Positions 11,152 to 23,200 of a stretch of 64,000 bases of DNA are shown here, piece by piece. Position numbers and translations under genes: made by a program. Positions within the stretch are counted from its first letter, which is position 1. Every line of letters starts with the position of its first letter. The notes below the pieces were generated by a model. The model searched no databases. It saw only the letters and a program-made list of their open reading frames with translations, and had not been told where the DNA came from. The stretch comes from Trifolium pratense (Eukaryota > Streptophyta > Magnoliopsida > Fabales > Fabaceae), in assembly GCF_020283565.1 (NCBI RefSeq), contig NC_060060.1, positions 33,790,001 to 33,854,000 on the forward strand, in the 5' to 3' direction.

Positions 11152-12650
11152 ATGCAGACAGCAGAAGCATCGACGGTGGATATAATAAGCAGTTTACCGG
11201 AAGCGATTCTGTGCCACATCCTGTCTTTTGCCACCACCAAAGAAGCAGTTGCAACAAGCGTTTTGTCCAAAAGATGGATTCATCTCTGGAACCATGTTAA
11301 CAATCTCAACTTCCCAGACATCAAGGTCTATTCCGATAGATGCTCTCTTTCTTTTAACGAGTTTGTATACTCCCTTTTATTTGATCGAGAAGCCGTCGGT
11401 TACAATGTCATCAACGGTTTCAGCCTCGACATTCAATACCATTATGCTGATCTTGCTCGTCGTTTAGGGTTACATAATATCACCAAATGGATCAACCTTG
11501 CTGTTAAAAGCAAACTCAAGTATCTTCGTCTCCGTCTAAGCACGTATGACCTTGATTATTATATTGATGTGCGTTACGGTTACGCCAAATTGCCGGTTAG
11601 CATTTTCACATGTAGAACACTTGTAAGTCTTGACCTCCGTTGTTTCAGTTTCGAGGGTTTTACTTTTACTGGATTTTCATCATTTCCATCACTCAAAGTC
11701 CTTCGTTTGGAATATTTTAAGTTCTCAAAATTTCGAGATTTTTTGTTGTTTATAGCTGGATGTCCAATTCTTGAGGTTCTACAAATATATCGGACGGAAT
11801 TCCTTCCTCTTGAGGAAGATTCTCTTACCCTTAAAGAGTTTAAGATATTAAGTTTACCCAAATTGACTAGAGCAGATTTATATGGATTTCGTAGTCAATG
11901 TTTTCCGGTGAATGCACTTTCTACTGCCAAGTATTTGTGCATAGATACATTGAAGGTCCACAGATGGTATAAGGTCAGTTTGATAATTGTGAATACGAAG
12001 CATGCTACCTAAATTAAATACAATACATGCATTAATGGAAAACAAAAGAAATATGTGATTCATCTGAATTTCTATGTATATATAATTCAGGTTAATCGGA
12101 TGCAGCACCCTTATGACGTCGTTCCTATCTTTCATAATTTGACTCACTTGGAGCTCCACAATAGATGGGATTTGGTAGTACAAGTGCTCCACCAATGTCC
12201 TAAGCTTCAAAATCTCACACTTTATAAGGTTTGTTTTGTTTAAGAATCATATTTATTTTATGTTTTCTTAACACACCTTTATGCTTTTCTTTATTTCACA
12301 ACATGTACGATTAATAGGGATTTCGGTTGTCAATGTAGTATGGTTATGAAGATGGTGATTATCAAGAAAATTGGGTGGAACCAGAATTTGTTCCGCAGTG
12401 CCTTTTATCATCCCTTAGAAATTTTACAATTCATCACGACCTTTCAGATCTACAAAAAGAGCTTATGTTGGAGCAATATATTTTGAAGAATGCAAGAATT
12501 TTACAAACCATGACAATTCGGTGCATGACTAAGGAGCCTAAAACGGAGAGAACACTATCCATGTGCCCGGTGGCCTCCGCAACATGTCAAATTACATTTG
12601 AGAGGCATTCTTATCTATGCACACATGATGTATATGCACACATGATGTAG
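11152..12650 (+). CDS. F-box/FBD/LRR gene with an in-frame stop in exon 3 (possibly rescued by splicing)
   Basis: Exon 1 (11152-11973, 274 codons; donor 'gtcagt') has the F-box ('[16 protein letters not shown]', '[14 protein letters not shown]') and LRRs. Exon 2 is 12091-12228. With the family's usual acceptor, after 'ttaatag' at 12317, exon 3 begins GGA TTT CGG TTG TCA ATG TAG: a stop at the seventh codon (12336-12338), where related copies have TGG or CGC. That TAG is itself an AG followed by an open phase-0 frame (12339-12650), so use of the acceptor 21 bp downstream would restore a complete FBD domain ('[20 protein letters not shown]', 'YILKNARILQTMTI') and a protein of about 423 residues. 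The C-terminus has a private 15-residue extension containing a repeated 'HDVYAHMM'-like stretch. It is either a recent nonsense pseudogene or a splice-shifted gene. Confidence 0.75.
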
Positions 12651-13700
12651 ACACAAATTAGGCGCACACACATAAATTTATAAAATTAAAAGAAAAATAA
12701 AATAGTCACATCGATCAACATTATTCTCATCATTTTCTCTTTAATATTTTACCTTTGTTGTGAGTGTGCGTAAGATAAAATCATTTGGGATTGTGCCCAT
12801 ATTAGACTTTCTCTTACACTTGATTGCCTCCGCAAGTGTCTTTAATAAAGGGTTGTTGTGATATTTTTGTTATATTTATTTTTACAAAAAGGAACTTGTG
12901 TTTATTAACATTTTTTTAGAGTGCATTTGATCTGCTCTGCTAAGGAATAAGGGACCGGACATCGGTCTTATTGTGTTTTATTTTAAAACCGTTATCGGTA
13001 CTGGACAAACTGGTGTCTAATGGACGGGACAAAAACTGAAATTTTTGTCCCCCACATAACCACGGGACAACTTTTTGTCTTTTGCACAAGTTGTCTAAAA
13101 TATCAAAATAACCTTTTGTCAAATAGTTCGAAGCTCGATTCGTGAATCAAATGCGCTGAACTTAAGTTAAAAATTAAGTTCATTAAATAAATGAGCTGAA
13201 CATAAACTATATATAGTTCGACTCGCTTTACTCATGAACTAGCTCGATTATATACGTAATTTTTTCAAATCATTTTACCCGTACACATCAATGAACTTTC
13301 AGTTCCCTATGTACGGCTATTACCCACTATCCCGTTACCAAATCTTTATAATTGTGGAATTTTGTTGGTTTTTGCTTTGTTACTTGTATCGGTTTATGTC
13401 GGTTTAAATTTTGTAAGTGTTTATCCATTATACATTTGGGATGACTTCTATTTTAATTTAATATTTTTTTTTAATATTTGCTTTTTCTTCTTTTAAAAAA
13501 ATAGTTTAAAAGGTTAAAGATGAAATTTTGACAATAAAAATTGACTTTAAAATCATGCGATTTAACTTAACAAGTTGAACCTAATGAGCCAAATCAAACT
13601 GTTCGTGAACTTTAAACGAACCAAACTTGAGCTGAAAAAAGAGTTTGTGTCGAACTTGAACCAATTTTTTTAGCTGAACTGAGTTCGACTCAGCTCAACT
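12651..13700. other. Repeat-filled spacer
   Basis: About 12918-13155 has inverted ends ('GTGCATTTGAT' and 'ATCAAATGCGC') and looks like a MITE. About 13120-13710 is filled with AGCTCGA/GAGCTGAA/TTCGACTC motifs in both orientations, like the motif-array elements described elsewhere in the window. No genes seen. Confidence 0.45.
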
Positions 13701-15480
13701 CGTTTCGAGTCGGAGGCAATTCTTATTCACACGTCCCTAGTTGTCCGACACAATAGTTGTTGTCTTCCACATAACAAGTTGTATCTACGTTGCATTTGAA
13801 GGATCCCAGAGTTGGTTTAAGCAATTTTTGTATCTTTGTTACGATGCTAACACCAGCATCTCTGTTGCGTTGTTGTTGTGCTAGTTGCCAATCTTGTAAT
13901 GTTTCTTGTGATCTTCTAATCACTTCAAAGATTGTTGGCAGCTTTTCATTCCAGCATTTTTTATTTATCCTCCACCATTGCTATTTTTGACATGGTACTA
14001 TTATCAAAAGTTTCAATCATCTCAAAAACCATAGGGACAAATCCTGCTGCGTTCAATATAGGATTGGGCACCAGCAGCCATAATTCTGTATTCATCCATA
14101 CCTCTTTCACAGCCATACAACCAAAGAAGCAGTGCCATTCATTTTCCTCGTTTGTGTCACAACAAGGACATATGTTGTTGCATTGCACTCCCTTTAGAAC
14201 CAACCTTCCACGTACCGACAGACATCCTTTGAGTACTCGCCACAAAAATATTTGTATCTTATTAGGAACTTGTATTCCATAGTCGTTGCCGGTTACCTCC
14301 CACCTTAAGGTGGATATTGTCTATAATAACTTCCATAAGATGGTAATATGCTGAGCGTATTGAATATAGTTCGTTCCTACTCAAGTTCCATATCGGAACA
14401 TCATGACCTTGGATTAAGCTCAATGGTAATTTGAGTATTTCAGAGTTGTCACGTGCATTAAAAGTTTGGTAGATTACCTCGCGGTTCCATATGCCAGTGC
14501 TATGATCAGTAAGATCTGATACCTTCATGTTTTCCTTTCCTTCTACCATCGTGGTAGTTATGTATGGTTTACTATTCCGAAGCCACGGATCTCTCCATAC
14601 ATCGATATTCATACCATTTCACACCCGCCATAGTAGTCTACGTCTGACAATTACCCAAGAAACTTGGATACTACGCCATACATAGCTTGGGTTATGACCC
14701 AATTTCGCATCAAGAAATCCCTCTTTTTGATAGTATTTAGCTTTGAAGACTCTAGATAAAATAGTATCATGGTTGGTTAGTAATTTTCAACCTTGCTTCC
14801 CTAGCATCGCCAAATTGAAGCCATACAGATGTCGGAACCCCATTCCTCCATATTCTTTTCTCATAGCTAATTTCTCTCAGCGTAACCAGTTAATTCCCCT
14901 TCCGAACGACTTGTTCGATCCCCACCAAAATGAGTTAATCATTTTTTCCAATTCATCACCTAATGATTCCGGCAAGAGGATGGAACTCATACAATATGCA
15001 GGTATTTCTTGTGCAACAAATTTTACTAGTACTTCTCTGCCGGCCTTCGATAGATGTTTACTTGACCAATTTTGAATTTTCTTCCACATTTTGTCCTTAA
15101 AGTAACCAAACAATGCCTTTTTATTGCATCATATCATGGATGACATACCGAGATACCGAGATATCTACCCGTTCCCATAACTTCAGTTACCCTAAGGATC
15201 TCAGAAACATTTCCTTTGATGTCACTAGGAGTGTTCCTGCTGAAGTATACCTCAGATTTAAAGTAATTTATTGCTTGTCCCAATGCTTTCTCATACTTAT
15301 TTAGAATCCTCTTCATGCAATGAGCTTCTCTAATGTCTGCCATGAAAAAAAGAACACAGTCATCTGCGAAAAGTAGGTGTGAGAGGCTAGGAACTCCTCT
15401 ACATGCTTTTACTCCATGAATATCGCCTTTGATTTCATACTTTTTAATAAGTGAGGTAAGACCTTCTGCACAAAAAATAA
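13700..15480 (-). mobile_element. 5'-truncated LINE (non-LTR retrotransposon), decayed
   Basis: Read on the minus strand from 15480, fragments in LINE order appear: the end of a reverse transcriptase domain ('SHLLFADDCVLFFMADIREA', with the catalytic ADD at about 15365-15375); a connection region ('KIQNWSSKHLSKAGREVLVK', 'YCMSSILLPESLGDELEKMI'); 'MNIDVWRDPWL'; a zinc-binding RT motif ('WRVLKGCLSVRGRLVLKGVQ' and 'CPCC...HCFFGC', about 14245-14130); and an RNase H-like start ('LGSFKCNVD', about 13800). Frames are broken by stops and shifts. The 5' part is missing. It inserted next to the shared downstream block (13705-13740 resembles 9715-9750), in the 3' flank of the gene at 11152. Confidence 0.85.
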
Positions 15481-16074
15481 GACTATTTTTATTTTAACTC
15501 ATTCGTTTTAATAGTAATTTTTGCATATTGATAAAATGTTTACTTTTTCTAATTAATTAATAAATTCTTATGTAAGAAAATAAATTAAATGTGTAGGAAG
15601 TTTTTTTTTTTTCCCTTCATGCAAACGATATGCCCATGGTTATGTAATGGGGTTAGTGGGTTTGGTGGGGTAACATAGTCTTTTACGCATAAAAATTGGT
15701 TATGAGAATAAAAATTTCCCACCATCATCACTTGGGAATAAAACTCCTTTCTTCGTGGGAACTTTTTTTCCTAGGTATAATTTGGTCCAAAAAATCAAGT
15801 TAAGACTCTTGGATTAGCTTATTTTTAAGCTTATATAAATAGCTTATGCAATATAAATTATATTTTATGATATTTTATAAGGTAAGAAATACTCCTCCTC
15901 CGGTACATTTTAAGTGTCATTTTACTATAAAGTTCCCAAAACAAGGTAGCAAATTGTTGTATTTCTTTTTCCAATTTTTTTTTAATGATTATTAATTATG
16001 TTAAATAAAATAAAATATAAATCTTAAAAATTATAAAAGTTAGTTTTTTCTTTCTCTCCTTCTTATAATCTCTG
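15481..16074. other. Spacer with MITE fragments
   Basis: About 15810-15890 is a truncated copy of the 'GGATTAGCTTATTTTT' MITE that is complete at 23282-23490. About 15895-15985 resembles the end of a Stowaway-type MITE ('CTCCTCCGGTACATTTTAAG'). Nothing else was recognised. Confidence 0.45.
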
Positions 16075-16091
16075 TATAAGCTCAAAACTTT
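16075..16091 (+). promoter_or_regulatory. Putative TATA box and conserved core-promoter block
   Basis: A second copy of 'TATAAGCTCAAAACTTT', 52 bp upstream of the ATG at 16127; compare 7201-7217. Confidence 0.55.
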
Positions 16092-16126
16092 TGCACGTTG
16101 CGCAGAAACACGAAGAAGAAGGAGAA

Positions 16127-17701
16127 ATGCGGCGGTTGAAAAATTCAACAGCGGCAGCATCAACGGTGGATACGATAAGCAGTTTACCGGACGCGATTCT
16201 GTGCCATATTCTCTATTTCCTCACCACCAAAGAAGCAGTTGCAACAAGCATTTTATCCAAAAGATGGATTCATCTCTGGCACCATGTTCATAATCTCAAA
16301 TTCCCAGACATCAATGTTGAAACCGTTAAATCCAGTGTTCTTTTCAACGAGTTTGTATACTCCGTTTTACTCTCTCGAGAAGTAATCGCCGGTTACAATG
16401 TCATGAACAGTTTCACTCTCGACATTCGATACGATAACCCTCATCTTGCTTTTGATTTAGGGTTTCCCAATATCAGGAAATGGATCAATGTTGCTGTTCA
16501 ACGCAAACTCGAGCATCTTTGTATTCGTTTAGATGTTGATAACCTTGATGATAATGGTCTTGATTATGATGCTGATTACCCTAACTTGCCTGTTAGCATT
16601 TTCACCTGTAGAACACTTGTAAGTCTCGACCTCTGTTGGTTCCGTGTCAAGGGTTTCTCGTTTTCTGGATTTCAATTTCCCTCACTCAAAACCCTTAACT
16701 TGAAATGGGTTAACTTTTCTAAAGTTCGAGATTTTATGTTGTTTATAGCTGGATGTCCAATTCTTGAGGATCTACACATATCTCAAATGGATTTCTTTCT
16801 TGAGAAAGATTCTCTTACCCTTCAACTTCAAGAATTTAAGAGATTAAGTTTACCCAAATTGAAAAGAGCAGAATTTGTTCAATTTGGTTGTCAATGTTTT
16901 CCGGTGAATGCACTTTCTACCGTCGAGTATCTGTGCATAAATACATTGAAGGTCTGTTTGATTGTGAATACGATGCATGAGCATGCTGCTACCACTTGGG
17001 TTGGTCTGGAGTATTGGCTTGGGACTTGGGAGTGTGCTCCTCTTAAAGTTTCGGGTTCGATTCTCTCTAGTGCCAATTTGGGTGGGCTAATTTAGCTTCT
17101 TCAAAAAGAAAAATCAATACATTAATGGAAAACAAAAGAAAAATTGTGATTCATTTTGGGATTTTGTCCTCATTTAATAGTGTTTCTTTCTACATTATTT
17201 AGGTTAATCAGCTGCAGCGCCCTTATGATGTCGTTACTATCTTTCATAATTTGACTGACTTGCTGCTCCATTACCACAATAGATGGGATTTGGTGCTCCA
17301 TCAATGTCCTAAGCTTCAAAATCTCCAACTTAGTAAGGTTTGTTCTGTTTAAGAATCATAGTTGTTTTATGTTTTCTTAATACGCCTTTGTGTTTTTACC
17401 TTTATTTCACATGTACGATTAACAGGGTTTATGCGACCCAATGTGGTGTGAAAAAGGTCAAGAAAATTGGGTGGAACCAGAATTTGTTCCGCAGTGCCTT
17501 TTATCATCCCTTAGAACTTGTACCATTCACGACTTTTCTGACCTACAAAGTGAGCTTATGTTGGAGCAATATATTTTGAAGAATGCAATAATTTTACAAA
17601 CCATGACAATCTGGTGCAAGACTGAGCAGCCTGAAATGGAGAGTAAACTATCCATATGCCCGATGGCCTCCGAAACATGTGAACTTTCACTTTGTTGCTA
17701 A
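16127..17701 (+). CDS. F-box/FBD/LRR protein (intact, 3 exons)
   Basis: Exons 16127-16951 (275 codons), 17203-17337 (45) and 17426-17701 (91 plus TAA), all phase 0, give about 411 residues. The ATG at 16127 is preferred because the frame upstream has no other ATG. Domains: F-box near residues 17-53 ('[15 protein letters not shown]', '[14 protein letters not shown]'), LRRs ('[16 protein letters not shown]', 'FPSLKTLNL', '[10 protein letters not shown]'), an exon-2 LRR, and an FBD exon ('[20 protein letters not shown]', '[14 protein letters not shown]', 'ASETCELSL'). A proline/aspartate-rich insertion at residues ~145-165 ('[15 protein letters not shown]') distinguishes it. Intron 1 carries a SINE-like insertion that extends the unspliced frame to 17095. 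It is the closest intact relative of the gene at 11152. Confidence 0.92.
16991..17113 (+). mobile_element. SINE-like element in intron 1
   Basis: Contains a tRNA-like B box ('GGTTCGATTC', near 17050) and ends in 'TTCTTCAAAAAGAAAAA'. The corresponding intron of the gene at 11152 lacks it (12002-12055), so the insertion is a presence/absence difference. A relative lies at about 37515-37616. Confidence 0.7.
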
Positions 17702-18016
17702 CATATAGATCGTGTAAGTAGTAGTTTCTCTATCCTCTGTCTGCCTTTTGATAGCATATAATCTTTTGATAGTCTCATTGAAAAGAAATTATGTATATCT
17801 AAATGATCTGTTTGAAGATTTGGTTTGGGTTACATAGGTTACTAGGAAGTTAAGTTGCACATGGATGTATTAGGAATTATAAAGGGTAGTTTTTTTGTGA
17901 TTATTCTATTGTGCATTCAGGTTGTTGTGAGTAACCGAATATCGTATGCTAGTTGTCTTTGGATATCAATTGAACCAGTTGCCGATTTTCCAACAAGAAA
18001 TAGCATTTCATTCCCT
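17702..18016. other. 3' flank of the F-box gene
   Basis: AT-rich, no coding evidence. Confidence 0.5.
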
Positions 18017-18175
18017 TAATCCCAAACCCGAAATCCAAAGCCACAAACACCAAACCCTAAACCTAACAACTTAAACCCCAAAGCCTAAACCCCAAGCACC
18101 AATCCCTAAACTCAAACTTTAAACTCCAAACACCAACGTCATAACCCCAACACCTTAAACCCCAAACTCGAAGCA
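18017..18175. repeat. Degenerate telomere-like (CCCTAAA)-type tract
   Basis: About 160 bp of 'AACCC(T/C)AAA(C/G)C' variants, such as 'CAAACCCTAAACCTAACAAC' and 'TTAAACCCCAAAGCCTAAAC'. Units are too diverged for a recent telomere and have no fixed period. A (TAA)n microsatellite follows at 18176-18200. Confidence 0.7.
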
Positions 18176-18240
18176 AAATAATAATAATAATAATAATAAT
18201 TAATATGTTTTTAAAAATACAATTATTTATATCACCTCGA

Positions 18241-18462
18241 GAACTCACCATTATATTTGGCATTGCTCTTTAGGATTCAGCCATATGATTTGGCGTTCAT
18301 CTCTGGGAATTCACCATATGATTTAGCATATCTATCAAGAAATTCCCTCCCTATATAATTTGGCGTTTGCTCTCTAGGAATTCATCAATTTGGCATTCTT
18401 TAGAAACTCACCATATTATTTGGCGTTGCTCTCTAGGAACTCGCAAATTGATTTGGTGTGGT
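18241..18462. repeat. Degenerate tandem repeat, unit about 35-45 bp
   Basis: At least five units of the type 'AACTCACCATATGATTTGGC' followed by 'GTTGCTCTCTAGG' run head to tail, with indels between units. Not coding. Confidence 0.75.
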
Positions 18463-18734
18463 CATAATTTCATTTAAATTATATAAATACTAGTTTATAA
18501 GTTGTCACATATCATGGTTAAAAAAAAAAAAAAATTTGCACTACTGAAGAGTGAAATTGAAATAAACAACTTTATATCATCATACTAGAGGAATGATCAA
18601 AGTTGCATATTGTTGTTCTTATATCACAAAGATGACAATCTAAATGGGGTAGAATAGGTTATACCAAATATAACACCTCATATTATATCTAGAATACAAT
18701 ACAAGATGCTATTTTCGATATTGGTTGTACATAC

Positions 18735-18990
18735 ATGGGTCTTGCTAATGAGTGTCCCCGGGGCACTCTTTAAGGATTCAATTTAAAGAAATTTTTTATT
18801 CAAAAAATTAAAATCCCCAACTCAGGTCCCACAAGTGGAGAAACTCCAGTCGAATCTACACAAACATGTTTCCCTCCTACCCATCCATACACCAGAATAT
18901 CAGCAAGCCGAAGTGTCAATCTTCTTTCTTGCGGGTATGTCAAGAAATTTACTAATACTTCTTTCTTCATAGAACATATAGCAAACACTA
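18735..18990 (-). mobile_element. Retroelement-associated ORF fragment
   Basis: The minus strand reads 'KKEVLVNFLTYPQERRLTLR', then 'ADILVYGWVGGKHVCVDSTG' and 'VSPLVGP', a motif I associate with plant reverse-transcriptase-linked repeats, though I cannot name the family. Its end abuts a palindromic block ('GTGTCCCCGGGGCACTC', about 18751-18767) like those at termini of legume repeats. Short and isolated. Confidence 0.4.
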
Positions 18991-20298
18991 AAACAACATC
19001 AATGCATTCTATGATTCGATTATACGGTTTTGATTAGCTCTTCTCTCCACTCAGAGCTTTGCTAATATTTTTCCCTTTCAAATATTAAAATTTCAAAATC
19101 TTTGATTAATGTTGGAAGACCACTCTAGATGGACAAAACATGAGCCAATAACATTGTATGATTGTTGTAGTTGGTTACCATTATTATTTATTTTGCGGTT
19201 CATATAGCAATAGAAAAAATTACTGCCTTTATGAAATTAACCAGATGAACCATTATCTGGGTTTAGAAATCATTAATTAGTAGCTACTTTATTATGCCAA
19301 TGGATTTTGCTAATATTGTGGTAGCTGAATACCAAAAAAAAAATTGTGGTAGCTGGCCTCTGGTAGTAGTTTGACAAGTTTAATTTTTTATTGCACTCTT
19401 CGATTTGTTGCCATTGTTTGGGTTAATTTCATGCTCCAAGCTTTAAAGCACTCTTCGATTTAATTTTATATATTTATTATTTTATTCCAGTTGATCTCAA
19501 GGTTATAGTTCTTTGTGATTTGCAGTATATTCTTTGTTGAAGAAAAGAAAGAAATCTACAACTTTGGACAATGGATTTGCCTACCAAAATGCATGTTTGC
19601 TATGGCATCTTCGTTCAACTGTTAGATTTAACTTTTGTGTGTTTTGTATATTTATTTCTTAGACTATGGTGTCATGGGTACATGAAAGAGGGCTCTATTT
19701 TCTTTGTGTGATGATTTTGTTAAGATCTTTCTTTATTGTAATATATCAGGATTTGTGTCACACGTTTGTTTTGCCTCTTTACATACAAGTAAATATGTGA
19801 TGGAGGAACTAAGAATTCAAATGGCTAGCTTTCAGCCTTGATCATATTCAATAAATGAAGGTAGCATTTCATTTCCAGAAGAAATGCATCAAGTAGGTTT
19901 TCACCTTTTCATTAGAATTTATACAAAAAGAAATTAACTACAGAATTTATACAGAAATAAAGCATAGCATAAGGTCCAGCTTGTTTACAAAGATATGGAC
20001 CACACAGAAAGTATGAAACCAGAAGACAACTTGACTAAAGGCTGAGTACATGCCCACACATAGACATAGGGGAAGTAGGAAAAAGGAATCAGAGTCATGA
20101 CAGTAAGAGTTTGCTACTGTTTTGAATTGTCGAACAGCTCTAGATTATTGATTTGTTACATAAGATGACACAAGTTTATATTTTGCTCACAAACAAGCAT
20201 GTAAACAAACAAATCTCTCCCTCCCACGCTCGATAGGTGCTTTACCATTCATGACTAAAGGACCCGGCGTGTAAACATGTTAAATGAAATTAGTTAAA
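18991..20298. other. Spacer downstream of the MPB2C-like gene
   Basis: No genes recognised. It presumably includes the 3' UTR of the minus-strand gene ending at 20299. It holds one poly(A) micro-insertion (19328-19342). Confidence 0.5.
19328..19342 (+). mobile_element. Poly(A) micro-insertion with 13-bp target duplication
   Basis: 'AATACC' plus nine A is flanked by perfect copies of 'ATTGTGGTAGCTG' (19315-19327 and 19343-19355). Confidence 0.7.
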
Positions 20299-23200
20299 TC
20301 ACAGGTTGGCATTTTTGGATTTGAAAAGTAGTGACTGAAGTTGTAACCTAGTATTAGCAGCTGCAGCAATAGATTCTTCATCTCGTTTTTCTTTGCAAAC
20401 AACAACTGCGGCAATGTAAGCTTTTCTTGCTTCTTCTATTTTCTGGCATTCCACCTCATCCATATTATCCTGTTAAACCAGAGATGTTTAATTGAAAAGG
20501 TCAGCATCCAGGGATTAGATAGTTCTGCACACTTAACACAATTCTGTTCTTAGATATACATTGATACCAATTAATTAGGCAAGAACAATGTCATATTATG
20601 CCATTCACCGATGCATGTCTTACCCACATACCCTTTCCTATGAGAAAAATAAGATATAGGAAATATGACGAGAATCTATAAATGCTAAACCGCTGAAATT
20701 CAATGCATGCATGCACAAGTGGAAGCCATGGATGTTGGTAAACAAACAAACTATTCATGCCTCTTGAACCAGGAAGGTCATCATCACAGTGGTGGGTTGA
20801 AACTGTCACACCACTCACCATATAATATATAACATGTGTGCAAGTATATGTTGTGTATATTGATTGGAAAAATGTTAACAAACTCACAATATCAGGTGCA
20901 TGATTGAATACATAAGGCTTTGTGTCATAGTCATCGGAGTACTTAGCAGTGTCGGTTTTTGCTAAGCCTTCAAGCAGCAATGTGAATGATGAAATATCTG
21001 TTTGCACAGAATCTAGCTCTTCTTGGAGTTTCTCCACTTTCTTGTTGGATGTCATCAATTCCCAGTGTATCTTTTCAAGGGCAGCTTGCTTATCTGCAAG
21101 CTTAATCTGTGGAAAAAGAGACCAGTAAATGCATACGAAGAAAACATTCTAAACATTCCCTTAAATGAAATGACCATTTTATTCCCCCTTTTCTATCCAC
21201 TGAACCTAAAATAGGACAACACATGATCAAAATTTTCAACTATATTCAAAGTTTCTAAGAAAAACATCAATCTTGAGAAGAATCAAAACACATGTCTAAA
21301 TAGAATAGAACTGAGAATCATAGAATCAAGCTTTCAACAACAATCAGAAGCCATGCATGCCATGTTCCAGGGGTGTGTGAAGGGTATGTACAAAGTGAAA
21401 AAGTTTTAATGTATCACTATCACCAATTCTTAGAGACGGACTGTGCTTAACTATAAATGAATTTGCAACTCCTTGTGCTAAATTATTAATGAAAAAACAT
21501 AATGAGATTAGTACCTTAGCATCAGATAGTTGTTGTTGAGTATACTTTAGTGAACCGTCTTTTTCTGAAACCTGGTGTTTCATTTCATCGAGTTTTGCAC
21601 TAGCAGCATTCATCTGGTCTCTCAAGTTTTCTGCTGACTTTAAAAGTTCTTCTTTCTCCCTTAATTTCAGTTGAAGTTCCTCCATCTTTTCCTTCAATGT
21701 AGCTAACTCTTCTGCGTCCTTCTCTGATGCAAAAGCTCTTCCAGAAAACATAGAAAAGCTATCATCAGCATCAGAATTATTGTTGCCATTTTTTGCTTGT
21801 TCTTTTGCTCCTTCATCCCTTATCTTTGTATCAGGAATGGATTGAGCAACATTCCTGCCTTTTGAATCTACTGCCTAACAGAGTACATAAATGATTCGGT
21901 ATGGTGTTCACAACAAATAAATATCAGTCATAAAGCTCGGTGCACAGCAAATTTATAAAACAATAACAAAAATCATTCATTTGTCGTGAACACACATCTT
22001 TACAAGAGAAATCATTCATTTGAAAGGATAGTTTTAGATTTCTATACGAACAGGATCAACAAAATAAATATAAAAAATAATAAAACAAAAACAATGAGAA
22101 TGGTTAAAAATATAGTCTAATTTGTAAAATACTAAAATCATATTTGAACATTTTAGTTCAGAACAGATCACAGGGTACTAGGGCTACATGGTACAAACAA
22201 TATACAGTTAGTGAAATAAACATGCAGTGAAGTTTCTATTGTAACTTGTAAGCCAATTATTACTATGTCATTTAGAGTAGAAACTAGGAATAACAAAATC
22301 ATACATCTCCCAAGTCTAGAGCCATACCAGAGTCTTGAAATATTGTTATATTAAGTAGAATGTAGAAACCAGGAATAACAAATTCTTACATCACCAGAGT
22401 CTAAGGGTCATACTAATAGTAATAGGCCTAGCAATGTTTCACTTGTGCTATCAAATATTGAGAAATCACATTATAAACACACAAAGAAAACTTTCTGGAA
22501 ACCATCTTCCTGAGGGTTTTCTAGTCTAAATCATTAAGGGAAATAAATTTTATTTTTCAAGCCCTACTGAGTGGGTCGAAACTAAATGAAGAAGCACTTA
22601 TAGGGAGGCTGCATAACTGTTGTGCTGCCGTGGCCAAATAGAGATTTGTCTGGTGGAGAATTCAAATGGACCAAACCTATAGCCTATAGGAATACATACC
22701 TATTAGTTTTATGTTCTTTGGGATAAAAGAGGGCCTATGCCCAAAAAAGAGAAACTACGAATGAACTAAGCTAAATGAGGAGTAGTAACTCCATTTACAT
22801 CATCAGGTAACTCATTCTAATTTGAATAGGACACACATCATAAATAATTAGATCCATGTTTCCACAACAACCAAGATGCCAAACCATCAGCACACATATT
22901 TGCTTCCCGAAATGTGTGGCTTATAGCAATCTCCAAAATCCAAATCTCTTTGCATCAGATGACATGTTTTCTGCACTAATCTCCGCCCATTCACATTCAC
23001 ACTTCCTAATATTTTCACTTTAAATAAAAGTGAGAAAATTTATATTCAAACATAGTTTAATCAAGTGATAAAGTATGTAAAAGGTTATATAATACAAGAG
23101 GCAAATAATATAATGTGAAAACAGGATAGTCAGCAGTGCTTCGATATCTTATGGACTGCCATTCATGAACAAAGTCAAAATAGTTAAAAAATGAAAATCA

